Shown: piece by piece, positions 46,701 to 57,600 of the stretch | Layout: every line of letters starts with the position of its first letter | Position numbering within the stretch: the stretch's first letter is position 1 | Origin: Peribolospora baueri | Lineage: Eukaryota > Basidiomycota > Peribolosporomycetes > Peribolosporales > Peribolosporaceae | Length of the DNA stretch: 64,000 nucleotides | Direction: 5' to 3' | Assembly (NCBI GenBank): GCA_029717555.1 | Contig: JAMDHS010000015.1 | Coordinates: 62,001-126,000 of the forward strand | The notes under the pieces: generated by a model | The model's input: only the letters and a program-made list of their open reading frames with translations | The model's database searches: none | What the model was told of the DNA's origin: nothing | Program-made: the position numbers and the translations under genes

Positions 46701-47615
46701 GCGCCCGAGACCGCGACGCTTGATCCTCCCAGACCAGCGTTCGTGAGCGGGGTCGTCAATGTCGATGGCTCGCGGCGCAGCGGCGACACGGCGGAGGACG
46801 ACATAAATCGGGGCAACTCGGGCATGTCCATCACCTCTTTCGTCGAGTACCTCGCCGCGCCCCAGCCGACTCTCGTGAATCCAATGGACCGAGCCGGCCA
46901 AGACCTCACCTTGCAAGGATCGAGGCAGGAAAGCCTGAACTTAGGGCAAATCCCCGGCAGTTTGAGGCCCGCAGGTCCACGAGGGCCTCCGGGTCTGGGT
47001 TCTGAAAAGAAAGACAGACATAAGGGGCACGGGGGCAGCGGCGATGCGGCGTCAATGTCGTCGTCTTCGTCAGAGGCTCTGGGCGGACTGAGAGCCGCAC
47101 GAGGTCGGCAGAACAGTGATGAAGAAGTGGAGTACGCGTTTATCGAAGGCGTGGAGATCGCCCCTCCGCCGCGAGCGTTCCAGCCGCGCCCGCTCATGCT
47201 CGCAGGAAGTGCCGCCCCGCCGCCGCCGCCGTCGACTTCGACGTCGAGCGCCTCGCCTCAGTCCCGCATGCCCTCGCCGGACGCTGCCTTGCCACGCGTC
47301 AATTTTCCGGGCGGTGACATCAGTCCGCGACGACAGCCGCCATCGCCCACGTCGTCCGTGCCGATCCGTCCAGTCACGAAGATCGCGGGCGTAGCTCGCA
47401 ACGTTGTCATTAAGGGTCCATACGGCAACTCTGGCGTTCCCAGAGGAATGAGCGCCGCCGTTGGCGGCCGCCGCCGCGACGGTGGTGTCGAAGCAGAGAG
47501 AACCGATGATGAGTCAGCCCCCCCTCCGCCATTTGAACGCCCGCGGCCGGCACCACTCGTGCTCAAACAGAGTAACAAGGACCGCATGAATGTCGCTATC
47601 GGCCAGGCTTTCTGA
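43767..47615 (+). CDS. Polytopic membrane protein with very long disordered tail
   Basis: I do not recognise the family. Five exons in phase: 43767-43903, 44009-44164, 44249-45171, 45277-45353, 45435-47615; 1157 aa. The first ATG in frame (43767) begins a Thr/Ser-rich, probably extracellular N-terminus. Hydrophobic helices follow: LIALGLLAFGVGTGLAVMA, SFVLLSASIFDFLSSVF, LALSIITEIFLAAGVSAKFL, NNYLFLLVALSALDPVW, IQIALLVLVTLVLVA, and a pair around GVAITGIPIFGF and YVYTIFVLITELLR, about seven in all. The loops after helices three and five are long and polar. From about residue 430 the rest is disordered, Ser/Pro/Arg-rich and probably cytosolic, with many possible phosphosites. Seven helices and a big tail would suit a receptor, but no GPCR motif is seen. 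Two introns keep the frame open when retained. Confidence 0.72.
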
Positions 47616-47974
47616 GTCGATCTCATCTGACTTTCCTCGGCTCTGTTAGTGTCTACTATCAATTGTGACATGTCATCGCCAGTCTGTAACAGTACTGTGC
47701 TTGCGGTTTTCTGATATTTTCCCTGAATTTAACTGTGCTCCACAACGCATCACAAGGATGAGCCGGTATCTCAACTCGGAGGACCGTAGGACACGCGAGC
47801 CTGTATGAAGGAATCACACCCGAGACCAGCCTCCAGTTCCCGAGAGAAGACCAAAGGACGAGTTGGCATGGTGGCATGACTGGAATACAAGGATGGTGGG
47901 AGGTGACAAAAGCCATAGCAAGGGACCATTCCAAACACGAGAATGGAAACAAGGTCGCCATGTCCTCGTCACGC
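47616..47974. other. Convergent intergenic region
   Basis: 3' flanks of the membrane-protein gene (plus) and RPL36 (minus). Nothing further is seen. Confidence 0.6.
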
Positions 47975-48634
47975 TTAGTGCCCGGCGCGCCTGGACTCCT
48001 GTTCTCGGTAGAAGTGGTGAACAAGGTCAGCGTCATCGCATGGGACACAACATCTTTAAGAACGACCCCGACCAATGGCTCGGGCTCTCGTGCGAATAGG
48101 CGACTCACGGCAATGATGTCCGTCAAGTTCTCGATCTTGCGCTTCGCACGCCTCATCGTGCCGAGGCGCTTCTTCATGAGCTTGCGAGCCTTCTTGTCCT
48201 GCAAAGAAAACAGCGACAAGCGCAAAAGTTGGCAAACAATGTCGGGTAGAGCAGTCAGTACGACGGTCAAGTGCTTGGTATTCGGCGACATCCGCACTTG
48301 GTCGTCCTTCGGCTTCCCTCCCTCCCTCCCTGCCTCCATCCTCGCCGGTCTTTCTGCTCTCATCCATCCAATTTTCTCCGACTGCGAAGAATTATCCTAC
48401 TTCTCCCCAGCTGAACCGCGTGCTCACCTTGGAGTTCCTGAGCAACTCCATCGCCCTCCTCTCGTACGGCGCAAAGCCAGCGACCTCCCGCACGATGGAA
48501 CGAACGAACTGGGTGCGCTGGGAGGAAGCGCCCTTCTTGTACGAAGGCTTGAGAGGGAGCTCGCGGCGGGTGGTGGGATGGCCGCGGTTAAGACCCCAGG
48601 CGAGGTCGCTCTTTTGGGTGGTGTTGGGCGCCAT
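47975..48634 (-). CDS. RPL36: 60S ribosomal protein eL36
   Basis: Component of the large cytosolic ribosomal subunit. Three exons: 48428-48634, 48109-48198, 47975-47998, joined in phase to 106 aa (family about 100). The order of motifs is standard: [82 protein letters not shown] and the tail ESRRAGH. The last exon is only 24 bases and ends in TAA; read-through of its intron gives a longer but false open frame. The start is set by [14 protein letters not shown]. Confidence 0.96.
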
Positions 48635-50046
48635 TTCTTGGTTCGGAGGCGGTGAGTCTTGAGGCAGCTGGAAGACCATGAACGTCGCGAGATCGGTGGG
48701 CAAGGTGAACTTGCGAGAGCGTCGAGTCGCCGCAGCAGAAAACTTCTGTACAGCCGACCAAGAGTAACCCTAACCTGCGCCCCTCCCGTCTCGTCGCCAA
48801 ACCGGACAGCAGCCGTACCACACTCGCTGCTGTCTCTGGCCAGCTCTTCGTACTTTGACAGCGCAATTGGACGCTCAACAGCGCCCGTCCATCTACGTCC
48901 CCATTCCAGCACGTCCCACGGCGTTTCGAATTGCCTGCGTTGACGGTCGTTGAACTTGTCCCATAACGTTCTATAGGGAGCACGGCCGTTTGGCGAATCC
49001 CCCAAATGACCCGTCGCAGCGTCGGCTTCGGATCCCTCATTGATGACATATGTTTCATCCATCCTGTTCTGTTGCGCTGACCTTACCACGCCGCATTTTT
49101 GGCTTGCAAAAGTTTTTTTTATCCCAACTTAGCTATCCCGGATCAGCCTCAGTCAAGCGTTGACTGGCACCGATCCGATCCTATCCTTTTCTTCCCCATG
49201 CAAAGCCCTGTCCACAGCGTTCCACGGTCGGATTATGTTTTTCGCTCAAGCGCAGCCTTGCTCTACGTCCATTCAACGCCCCGATGGCGACCTCGCTTCC
49301 GTTGGCATGGAGGTCCTGGGTTCGAAGCTAGCCACTGTTCACCGCCGTTGCCGAGCGCGGATCGCTGTCCGTCACCAGCTTCCCTCAATGTAATGTTCAG
49401 CCAGGTCTGCACTGGCCCTCGTAGCGTTCGTCTCTGGTCTCCCTTCTCCATGACGTGAGTCGACTGCGGCATTTGCCGTCTCTGTCCCTTTGTGCCTATC
49501 CATCCCTGTCGCAGGCCGTTTGTGCGCTGTTGAAGACTATAGACTAGGCTGCAAACTGTATCTGCAGCGCTCTGCGCTCCCTGACCATGCCTGGTGCTCC
49601 GAGAGAGCTGGAAGTCTTGATTCCCATACCTGAGAAGTGGGGAAAGCGGTGGAGAAGGAGCGTAGCGCACGCCCGCGTGCCGCTTGTGTGCGCGATCTCG
49701 GTGGCGGGCTCGCGCTTATCGCCATCGGCCGGGCCGCCATTGCTCTCACTCCCGATCACATCCTCTTTCGAAGCAAGACTCGACTCGAGAAGCGACGGCT
49801 GGATTGCAGGCCCGCGCAAGGTTGCAGAGCTCTCGTCTGTCTGTCGCTTTCCTCCTACTTGCTTGCTTGTCGCGCACCGATTCCGCTCGACGGCCGTGTT
49901 CGTCTGGCCCGCTACTGCCACTCGGCTTGACGGCAAGGCGGCGTCGATCTTAAGCCCAGACGTCGCTCCACCTCTTCCAAACCATCATCGCCGCAGCGCC
50001 GCCTTCTATCTCGTACCAAGGCAACGAGACGAGGACCGCGCGAGAA
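48635..50046. other. Divergent region upstream of RPL36 and the RSF1-like gene
   Basis: About 1.4 kb. It contains one possible open frame on the minus strand (next entry). C/T-rich sequence and several short open frames on the plus strand precede the RSF1-like start. No RNA gene is seen. Confidence 0.5.
48775..49062 (-). CDS. Hypothetical open reading frame upstream of RPL36
   Basis: An ATG at 49062 opens a frame of 96 codons up to a possible GT donor at 48774, and stays open into RPL36 exon 1 in another frame. The product begins MDETYVINEGSEADAATGHL, has LWDKFNDRQRRQFETPWDVL and EWGRRWTGAVERPIALSKYE, and looks more protein-like than random frames here. It matches no family I know and its 3' exons cannot be placed. 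It could be a fragment of an old gene, an upstream exon, or chance. Confidence 0.25.
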
Positions 50047-53000
50047 ATGCCTCGCGCGCCCAGGCCAACGCCAACCGGCTTTCTGCCCTCTGCACCGCCA
50101 GGCCCGCCCATCGTCTCTCCCATCGTCGCCAGGCTCCGTCAGACATGGCAGTTCGCAGCCATCAGCCAGTTCCTCTTCACCTTCGAGGAGGCCTTCGGCA
50201 TGAGCGGGTTCGACATCCAGGTGCGAAGAAGGAGACCAGCCGATGGCCCTTGACAGCGCCCGGGCCATAGTCGAGTGTCGGCTTTAAGCTGATCCAGAAC
50301 GCCTTTTTACCCTTTTTCTCGTTTTCTGCATCGCGCAGGCGCTCGAGAGGGATTTTGATGGCACGGAGACTCGGGTCATTCCGGATCTCATGGTCAAGTT
50401 GCTCTACACGCTCACGTTCGATAAGTCCATCAGGTGAGGTCCGCCGACCGAGCGGGGCGCGAGCCCAGCTCGCTCCAATTGTCCTCCCCCCTGGCTAACT
50501 CACCGTGTCCACTCTCTGTCTACAGCCTTGACAACTGGCAAGAGCATCTCCGCCGCCAGTGGATCGCCCGGGACGCCGCAAACAACAAGATGGGCGATGA
50601 GGACGCGCCGCGCACCTGGGCCGAGCTGGCGTTGACCGGCAAGGTGGGCTGACCGTTTGGTGGCCCATCACTGCTTCTTCGACACCTTGACGTTTTGACG
50701 GCGGCGTCACTGAGTCTGACGCTTGTCCTGTTTTGTCTCACGTGCTCTGTCGCTTGTTCTATGCAACGCCAGGTTATGGCGATTTACAACCTCTGTGAAT
50801 GGCAGTTGCACGATGCAGAGCGATTCAAAGGGCTAGTCAACTCGAAAGACGACGAACAAGCATGGGTTCGTAGACGTCTTCATCCCCTGGCACGCGCGAT
50901 GGTCAACTCGTTAATGTCCATCTTTTTCGTGATCTCATTTGGCGATTTAGAGGATCGATCCTGTGGGATGGGATGCCCAGGGCAATACCTACTGGCTTTT
51001 CGATGGTGTGTTCTTCTGCCAACCGGTACACAGAGACTCAACGTGCTTATAGCTCCGTCTTCCTTGCAGATAATCGTCTCTGGATTGAACGACCACGGCC
51101 GAGGCCTTCGGCAACCCCAAAGTCGAAGAAGGGCAGAGCCGCTGCAAAGGGCAAGCAGGCGAAGGGCACGGCCAAAACCAAGACTCTCGCTTCAACGACC
51201 CCGAGGCGGTCGTCCAACGCGCGAGCTGCGAAGAAGGAATCGACGCCGAAGAATGCTTCGTCTACAAGCATGAGCAACGAAGGGACAAGATCTTCGTCTC
51301 GCATGTCCCGGAAACGTCCGAGGGAATCAGAGGCCACGCCTCGGATCACTCGAAGCGCCCAGCAGCCTGCTAGCCCGTCATCGAACAAGCGGCCGCGGGT
51401 CTTGGGCACGAGAGTGTCTTCCCGCCTTCGGGGCCGCGACTCTGACGACGATGTCTGGCAGGAGGTTCCTCCAGAGTGGCTCGGACAGAATGGAGAAGCT
51501 CAGGGGTCTAAAACCAAGCAGGAGGAGTCTGCAACCTCTTCCGCCTTGTCTTCCGCGCCTCCGTCCGTGGACGGCGAGACCGCTCGCGAGAAACAGGAGG
51601 GGATGAGCGGCCGAAGTTCGGATGACTCGGAGCTTTCCGATCCGCCGGAGGATGTGAATGGCGACATGCCAGATCCTAACGAGAAGGAAGAGGAGGGAGA
51701 AGAGGTAGAGATGGAGGAGGAGATTGAAGAAATTAAGGAAGAGACGCCGACCAAGGAAGACGAAGGTTGGATCGAATGGGAGGCGGTGAGCACCGGTCCG
51801 GCATAGTTCCATTGTTATCCCTGTCGCCAGTCTCACCTATTTTTCTGCGCCCGACCCCTCCCTCGAGCAGATCTGCGTCACAATCCAGGACTGGGAAGCC
51901 TTTGCGCAGCGCTTCGCCAAATCCAAACATCCTGACGAAAAGGCGTTACACGAGCACATCAACAAACATGTGCTGGAGAAGGTGCTCAACGACCTGCGCG
52001 AAGCGGAGCGCAAGCGCAAGCTGGAAGAGGCGCTGCAGAACCGCAAGCGGTCCTCGCGGCTGGCAATCAAAGAATCAGAGAGAGAGGAGCAGCGACGGCA
52101 GGAGGCGGCGAGGGCGGAGATGGAGGAACGCATGGAGAGAGTGAGGAGGGAGGAGGAGAGAAGGAGGCGTGAAGAGGAGGAAAGAGTAGCTAAGGAAGAG
52201 GAGAGGGAGAGAAGAGCGAGAGAAAGGGAGCTCAGGCTTCTGCAGCGCGAGGAGGCTGCTCAGGCTGCTTTGATCAAAGCGAAGGAAGAGGAGGAGCGCG
52301 CTCGTGCAGGGCGAGAGGAACGCTCGGCAAGGAGAGCAGCAGGTTACGCCGTTTCGGAGACGGCCTCGGTGAGTGCCAGCTCCACGCTTCTGTTCTTCAT
52401 GTTGGTTTTTGCCGTTGATCTTGTCCGTATGCTGACAAAAAGCGCCTTCCTTCATCGTCTCCCAGCCCCAACCGAAATCTCCTCGCTCCGAGTCGGAGGC
52501 GACGGATGCGGAGGCGTGGACGCTCGCTTGCGAGGTGAGCGATTAATTTCCATGTGTGTCTTTGTCTTCTTTGTTCATCCTCACGCGTACTATCGCTTCA
52601 CTAGATATGCCGCCAGTCTGGCACTTACGTCGAGGACGATGGTAGCCATGGTCAGATTACGTGCTGCGAAAAGTGTGGGGTGTGGCAACATTGTGCGTGG
52701 TCGTTTCGCCTTGCTCGTCTCGGCGTTGCGTTACAACGCCCTCTGACCGTCATAATTTATATCTAATCACTCTAGGCGCGTGCTGGGACCGGTACGATTG
52801 GCACCATGGCCGTCCCCCGCGGGACTGGGCAACGGTCGACTTCTTCTGCACAGGATGCTGGCCTAAGCCTGCCGTTCCCGCCAGTGCCAGCCAGGCCCCT
52901 CCATCTCAACCCATACCGAGCCAACCTCAGGTGCGTGATCATAGTCGGTCACGACCAAAAAATGCAAGATTGATGATTTTTTTCAGACGCTCACACACTT

Positions 53001-54032
53001 CTCGTGCCATTATAGCAGCAGCCAAGGCCGCCCGCGCCGACCAATGGAGCTTCCCCGGTGACCGCACCTACGCCTGCTCAGCGGCAACCAGCTCCCACGC
53101 TGGCCAGGCCCGTCCAAGCTGGTCCGGTTCCACCACGGCCGCCTCATGCTCAGGCGAAGGCGCCAGTTTCGACTCCAGCAGGGCCCCCGCAAGCCAGGAA
53201 TCCCCCACAACACTTGGTCCAGGCTCTGGCACAGTTGCCCCCCGCGGTCTTGGAACAGCTGGCAAAGCAGCCATCCTTGCTCACAGGTGCAGGTGCAGGT
53301 GGTTCGGCAGCCGCGCTCACAACACTTCTTCGCCAAGCTGGCATTGCGCTTCCGCCAGTCGCGCCTGGTATGACATCGGTTCCTATGTCTACACAAACCG
53401 CTCCGCCCTTTAGTAGTACTCGGCCAGTGGCCTCAGTGACGACCTCCACCGCTACCACCGCGTCACCCTCGGCCCCCGTTGGATTGACACAACCTCGCCC
53501 TACTGCGGTCCCGCCTATGCACATGCAGCATACGTCAGCTCGACCCCCGGTGCCGCCAGCGAAAGGCACAAACTTGAGTACGAGCACGATGGCACGACCC
53601 CCGTCATCTTTGCCGTCCTCGTCCCCGGGACGAATGCCGTTTTCGGCTCCGAGCCATCCGCCAGAACCTCAACCGCAAGCTGCAACGGTTACATCGGCAC
53701 GCATGCCCTTGCCTTCCAAGTCGCCAGCGTCCGTTGCACCAACCGTGCCTGCCTCTACTGATGGTCGTGCAAGTTTGAACGTGCAGCCACCGTCGCAAAT
53801 CTCCAGCACGCCTGTCTCCTCTCAACCGACTAGCTTCCTGCCACCGACCGCCGCGAAATGGTCAGGCGCCGGTAGCTCTTCGACGCTTCCAGCATCCGCT
53901 TCCTTCCCTGCTCCTGCCACCGCCGTACCCGAGCCGAGAGTGGGATTGTCTTCGCAAAGTTCGCAAGCGTCAGGCTCGAACGGGAGCACGCCCCATCCTC
54001 TCGCTCCTCCCCCGCCAACGTCTACACAATAG
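50047..54032 (+). CDS. RSF1/CECR2-like chromatin protein with DDT-type domain and PHD finger
   Basis: Probably a non-catalytic subunit of an ISWI-type or related remodelling complex that reads histone tails. Eleven exons in phase: 50047-50220, 50339-50433, 50526-50643, 50773-50865, 50951-51005, 51070-51785, 51871-52368, 52466-52534, 52605-52692, 52776-52930, 53016-54032; 1025 aa. The N-terminal DDT/WHIM-like part reads QFAAISQFLFTFEEAFGM, PDLMVKLLYTLTFDKS, VMAIYNLCEWQLHDAERF, RIDPVGWDAQGNTYWLFDDN. A basic/acidic disordered stretch (residues about 185-420) and a long Glu/Arg coiled coil (about 440-580) follow. The PHD finger starts at Cys605 and Cys608 and continues ITCCEKCGVWQHCACWDRYD to DFFCTGC. 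The C-terminal 340 residues are Pro/Ser/Gln/Thr-rich. The RSF1 link rests on the WDAQGNTYW block. Confidence 0.85.
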
Positions 54033-54593
54033 AATAGCCGCTTTTTTCCCCCTTGCTTGGCGCTAATGTAAAGGTTTCCGTAGTCGGGCCTGAAGGTGCA
54101 ACGGGACAAGACGCCGAACGACACGTACACTTTGTGAGACTAAATCACGGAAGCCTCTAAAAGACGGTCTGTTGTAACTGCCCCGAGATGGATTGGGGCT
54201 GGATTCAGCCGGCGCTCGCACCTACACAGATCACAAAAAGCACCACGAGGTTGCACGTGGCCACCGGACCGGACCGTGTTCTGACTTTTAAAAGATTGGA
54301 CAGATCAGAGAGAGCAGGATCGTAGACATTTGCAGCAAACATTTGGCAGCAAAACAAGACCGGCGACTACGGACAGATATGAGAGAGAACGAGAGAGAGA
54401 GTGGTCGACCGCAGAAATTCAGACAGGGTATACGAACGAGCGCAAGGAGACGTGACGGGCAGCCAAACCCGGCGAAGAAGACGAGGCCGGCGCAATGCGA
54501 AAGAAGAGGACGAGGGCGTCCCGTGAGCGAGACACATGAGAGGAAGGAGTGATATGGAACGGACTTGGAAGAGATAGGGCTACGGGAAAGTAA

Positions 54594-54624
<31 letters not shown>

Positions 54625-54649
54625 AAAGAGGGACGTGCTTGCTTCGAGC
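54033..54649. other. Convergent intergenic region
   Basis: 3' flanks of the RSF1-like gene (plus) and the Zn2Cys6 regulator (minus). A TA dinucleotide run lies close to the regulator's stop. Otherwise nothing is seen. Confidence 0.6.
54594..54618. repeat. (TA)n dinucleotide repeat
   Basis: About twelve TA units, 32 bases downstream of the stop codon of the minus-strand regulator, in otherwise GC-rich DNA. Confidence 0.9.
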
Positions 54650-57600
54650 TCAAGCAAAGTCGGGCAGGGTGAGCATGCTCAGTACATCGTTCCAATTGTT
54701 CTGCACGTCGCCGCCACCGAGGCTTCCATAGCCGGCGGTGGGCGGGAAATGGTTGTTGGTCAAGCCGACGGAGGTGGCTAGGCTCGGGAATGTGGGTTGC
54801 GAAACCGGCTGCTGTTGTTGCTGCCACGGCGTCATGCTCGTCGGTGCGATGGCGTCAGAGGATGGAGGTGAGATGGAGCTGTTGACGGCGTCCATCGGCG
54901 CGCCGGTGAAAGTGCTCGGGAAGAACGACGGTGGTGCCTGCATCTGAGCGGCGGACGGAGGGAAAGACGGCGGACGAGGCTGTATATCCGTAGCAAAGGG
55001 GAGCGAGTTAGATAAATAGCAACTCATGGTCTGCCCGACATCTGGACCCACCGTGGTATTGCCCATCGCAGGGTGACCCTGTGATCTATCGAAGCCAATT
55101 CCGTAATCTTGGTGAACGCCACCGGTGGGAGGGCCAAGGCCTCCAGTTTCGTTCCAGAACACGCCCTCGAGGTCGAAGAGATCAAACATGGGCATCGACG
55201 GGGCTTCGACCGGCACGGGATCGGACGATCCTACGTTGTTGTTGTTGTTGTTGTTGTTGAGATTGCCTCCTGGCAACATGGACTTCGGGGAGAGGAGGGG
55301 CGAGCCTTGCAAGACATAGGGCGACGACCGCGGCGACGGGTTGAGCGACGAGGAGCGCGGCCTACTAGAAGGCGCAGGAAACGCATAGGCGGTAGACGAC
55401 GGTGGCGGCATCGCTGTACTGGCCGAATCGCTAGAAGGGATTGTCGCGGGTCCGCCTCCAAGAAGAGCTGTGGATGATGCGGCCGAACTCGTAGCGTCGT
55501 TGCCCGCCCACGACGCCAGTGAGGCGCCTTCGGGGCCTTGCGCGCTCGACGAGATGGCCGAGCCAGCATGGTCTAACCCGGAGGCCATGGAGGCTGTCTC
55601 ATTGCCGGTCTCTTTGGCCCTGCCTGCGCTGTCGAGCACCGGTTGCGGAGGGGGATCGGAACGGGCGGAGGAAACGGTCCAAGTGCTGGTGCGCGTGGTC
55701 GGGGCGACAAAAGAAGAGGCGGTGGACGAGGCGCTAAAGGAAGGCGCGGTGGGCGTCCTTTGTGAGCCGTCCGACTTGCGAGGAGCGGCTAACGAAGGTC
55801 GACGACCCGAGACTTTGACGTCATCCGAACCGCCCGAAGGAACATCTTCTGAGATCTCCTTGTCGCCCACATCAGCGACTGTCCAAGAAGCATGAAAAGG
55901 AAGACTCAAGGTCAGACCAACATTTGGAGACGAGAGAGATAAGGGAAGGAGAGGAGAAGAGACGCACAGCCATCAAGGAGCTGCTTGTGAGCCGAAGCCG
56001 CCGGCCAAGCCCTCGAGAGCGCTTTGAGCCATTGCCGGCACAGACTGAACCTCCTGCGGGCGTCGGTGGCGAGTTCCTTACTCGGGAGGCGAGCGATGAA
56101 CACGTGCATGACCGCCGCAGTGAAGAGGCACTGGGTGCCAGGAAGGAGGGAAAAAGAGAGAATGGGACGAGCGGGTTGTCGAACGGAGTCAGCAAGCCGT
56201 GCACGATAGAAGATAGCTAGCGTTCGAACAACTGACATAGGCCAAATCGCCCGAGATCCGATCGACCTTGTGCTGGGTGTGGCAGATCTCGAGCATGTCG
56301 CAGATGGTGTTGGCTGCAGCGGCGCACTTCTTGAAACTCTCGTTGGCCTTGAGCTCCGAGAGGGGTACGCCGGGGTCTTGCGGGATGAAGGAGCGGTGAA
56401 GGAGGAGGACGGCGGTATGATACCACTGTCGTACGAGTTCGACGATCGACAGAGAACGAAAGAAATTCGAAACGGAGCGTGATCAGGGTCGACCGAATCT
56501 TCGAGGGGGTACATTGGTCGCCGCCGGAACAGTAGGACCAGGGCGGTCCAAAGGCTAGCATCCGAGGAAACTCACGGCGTGGAGACAGAAAAAGGAAGGT
56601 AAAGCGACGTCCGTCTTCTCCTGCAGGTTGAGCCACAGGTGCTTCGGCAGACGGTCGAGCCAAGCGGTCAGGTCGGCATCGAGCTCGTGCAGGATCTTGC
56701 GGTGTCCGCCATGCTTGCGCAGGAAGGCGCGACGACGAAAAGAGTGGACCTGGGTGAGGATCCGCTCGACGATCTGGAAAAGTAGCACGCCTTGGTTGAA
56801 GCACGACGCGGCGTGGAGCCGACCCGTGGGACTCGCTGGCGGGGGTGCGTGGCGATGGGAGTGCCCACTCGCAGCGCCGCCGGCGATGGAGCCTACGGGA
56901 GTGTACGGCGTCTGCGGCATGGGCGGAAGTTCGGTGTGGCCGGTCCACAGCTCATACTCGTCCGCCTCGGTCTCGGAAAGGAGCGGGGCGTCGCAATCCT
57001 TGGCGCGCATCATCACCGGCCGGCCCATCTCGGCGGCGAGAACCTTGTCGAAGATATACGCAGACCAGACGAGCCTGACGCGCGTCTCGCGCTCGACGGA
57101 ATGATAGAGCAGCGACATGCGGTGGATCGGCCATCGGTGCAGACCTGCACGACAGGGACGGGAGAGCATGTGAAGTGGAGATAAAGGAATTCGGGTCAGC
57201 CAGCGGATGAGGACGGAAGAGGGAAGGCGAAGGGAACAGACTGGACACGAACCGAGGTCGAAAGCCATGGAACACGCCATGCCCGAATACATCCACGCCT
57301 GCGAGACCTCTCCCGTGCCGTGACAATACAAGCTGAGAAGGAAGAGCGACTGTTTCATCAAAACCAACCGGGGGAGACGTGAAGAGAGCCCGCGTGAGCG
57401 AGCGAATCGAACAAAATTAGACGAGACCAGGCCGAGACCAGATCAGATGTTGAGACCGGCCACCGCGACACAGAAACACGTCGAGCGACCACAAGGCGAA
57501 GCTAAAGGGCGCTCACCTGAATGGTTGAGACGTCGCTTCGAAGTCTAGTCTTGAACAGGTACTTCTCCGCACATCGATGATACCTCTCCGCCGTGGCCTT

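Noticed and set aside
47659-48363. Long minus-strand frame containing the eL36 core
   Set aside because: It is RPL36 exon 2 read through both introns; the true last exon is the 24-base one ending in TAA at 47975.
48765-48776. CCCTAACC-like sequence resembling a telomere repeat
   Set aside because: Only about one unit, internal to the chromosome; no array.
49310-49340. GGTTCGAAGC, another B-box-like stretch
   Set aside because: The flanks do not fold into a cloverleaf and there is no A box.
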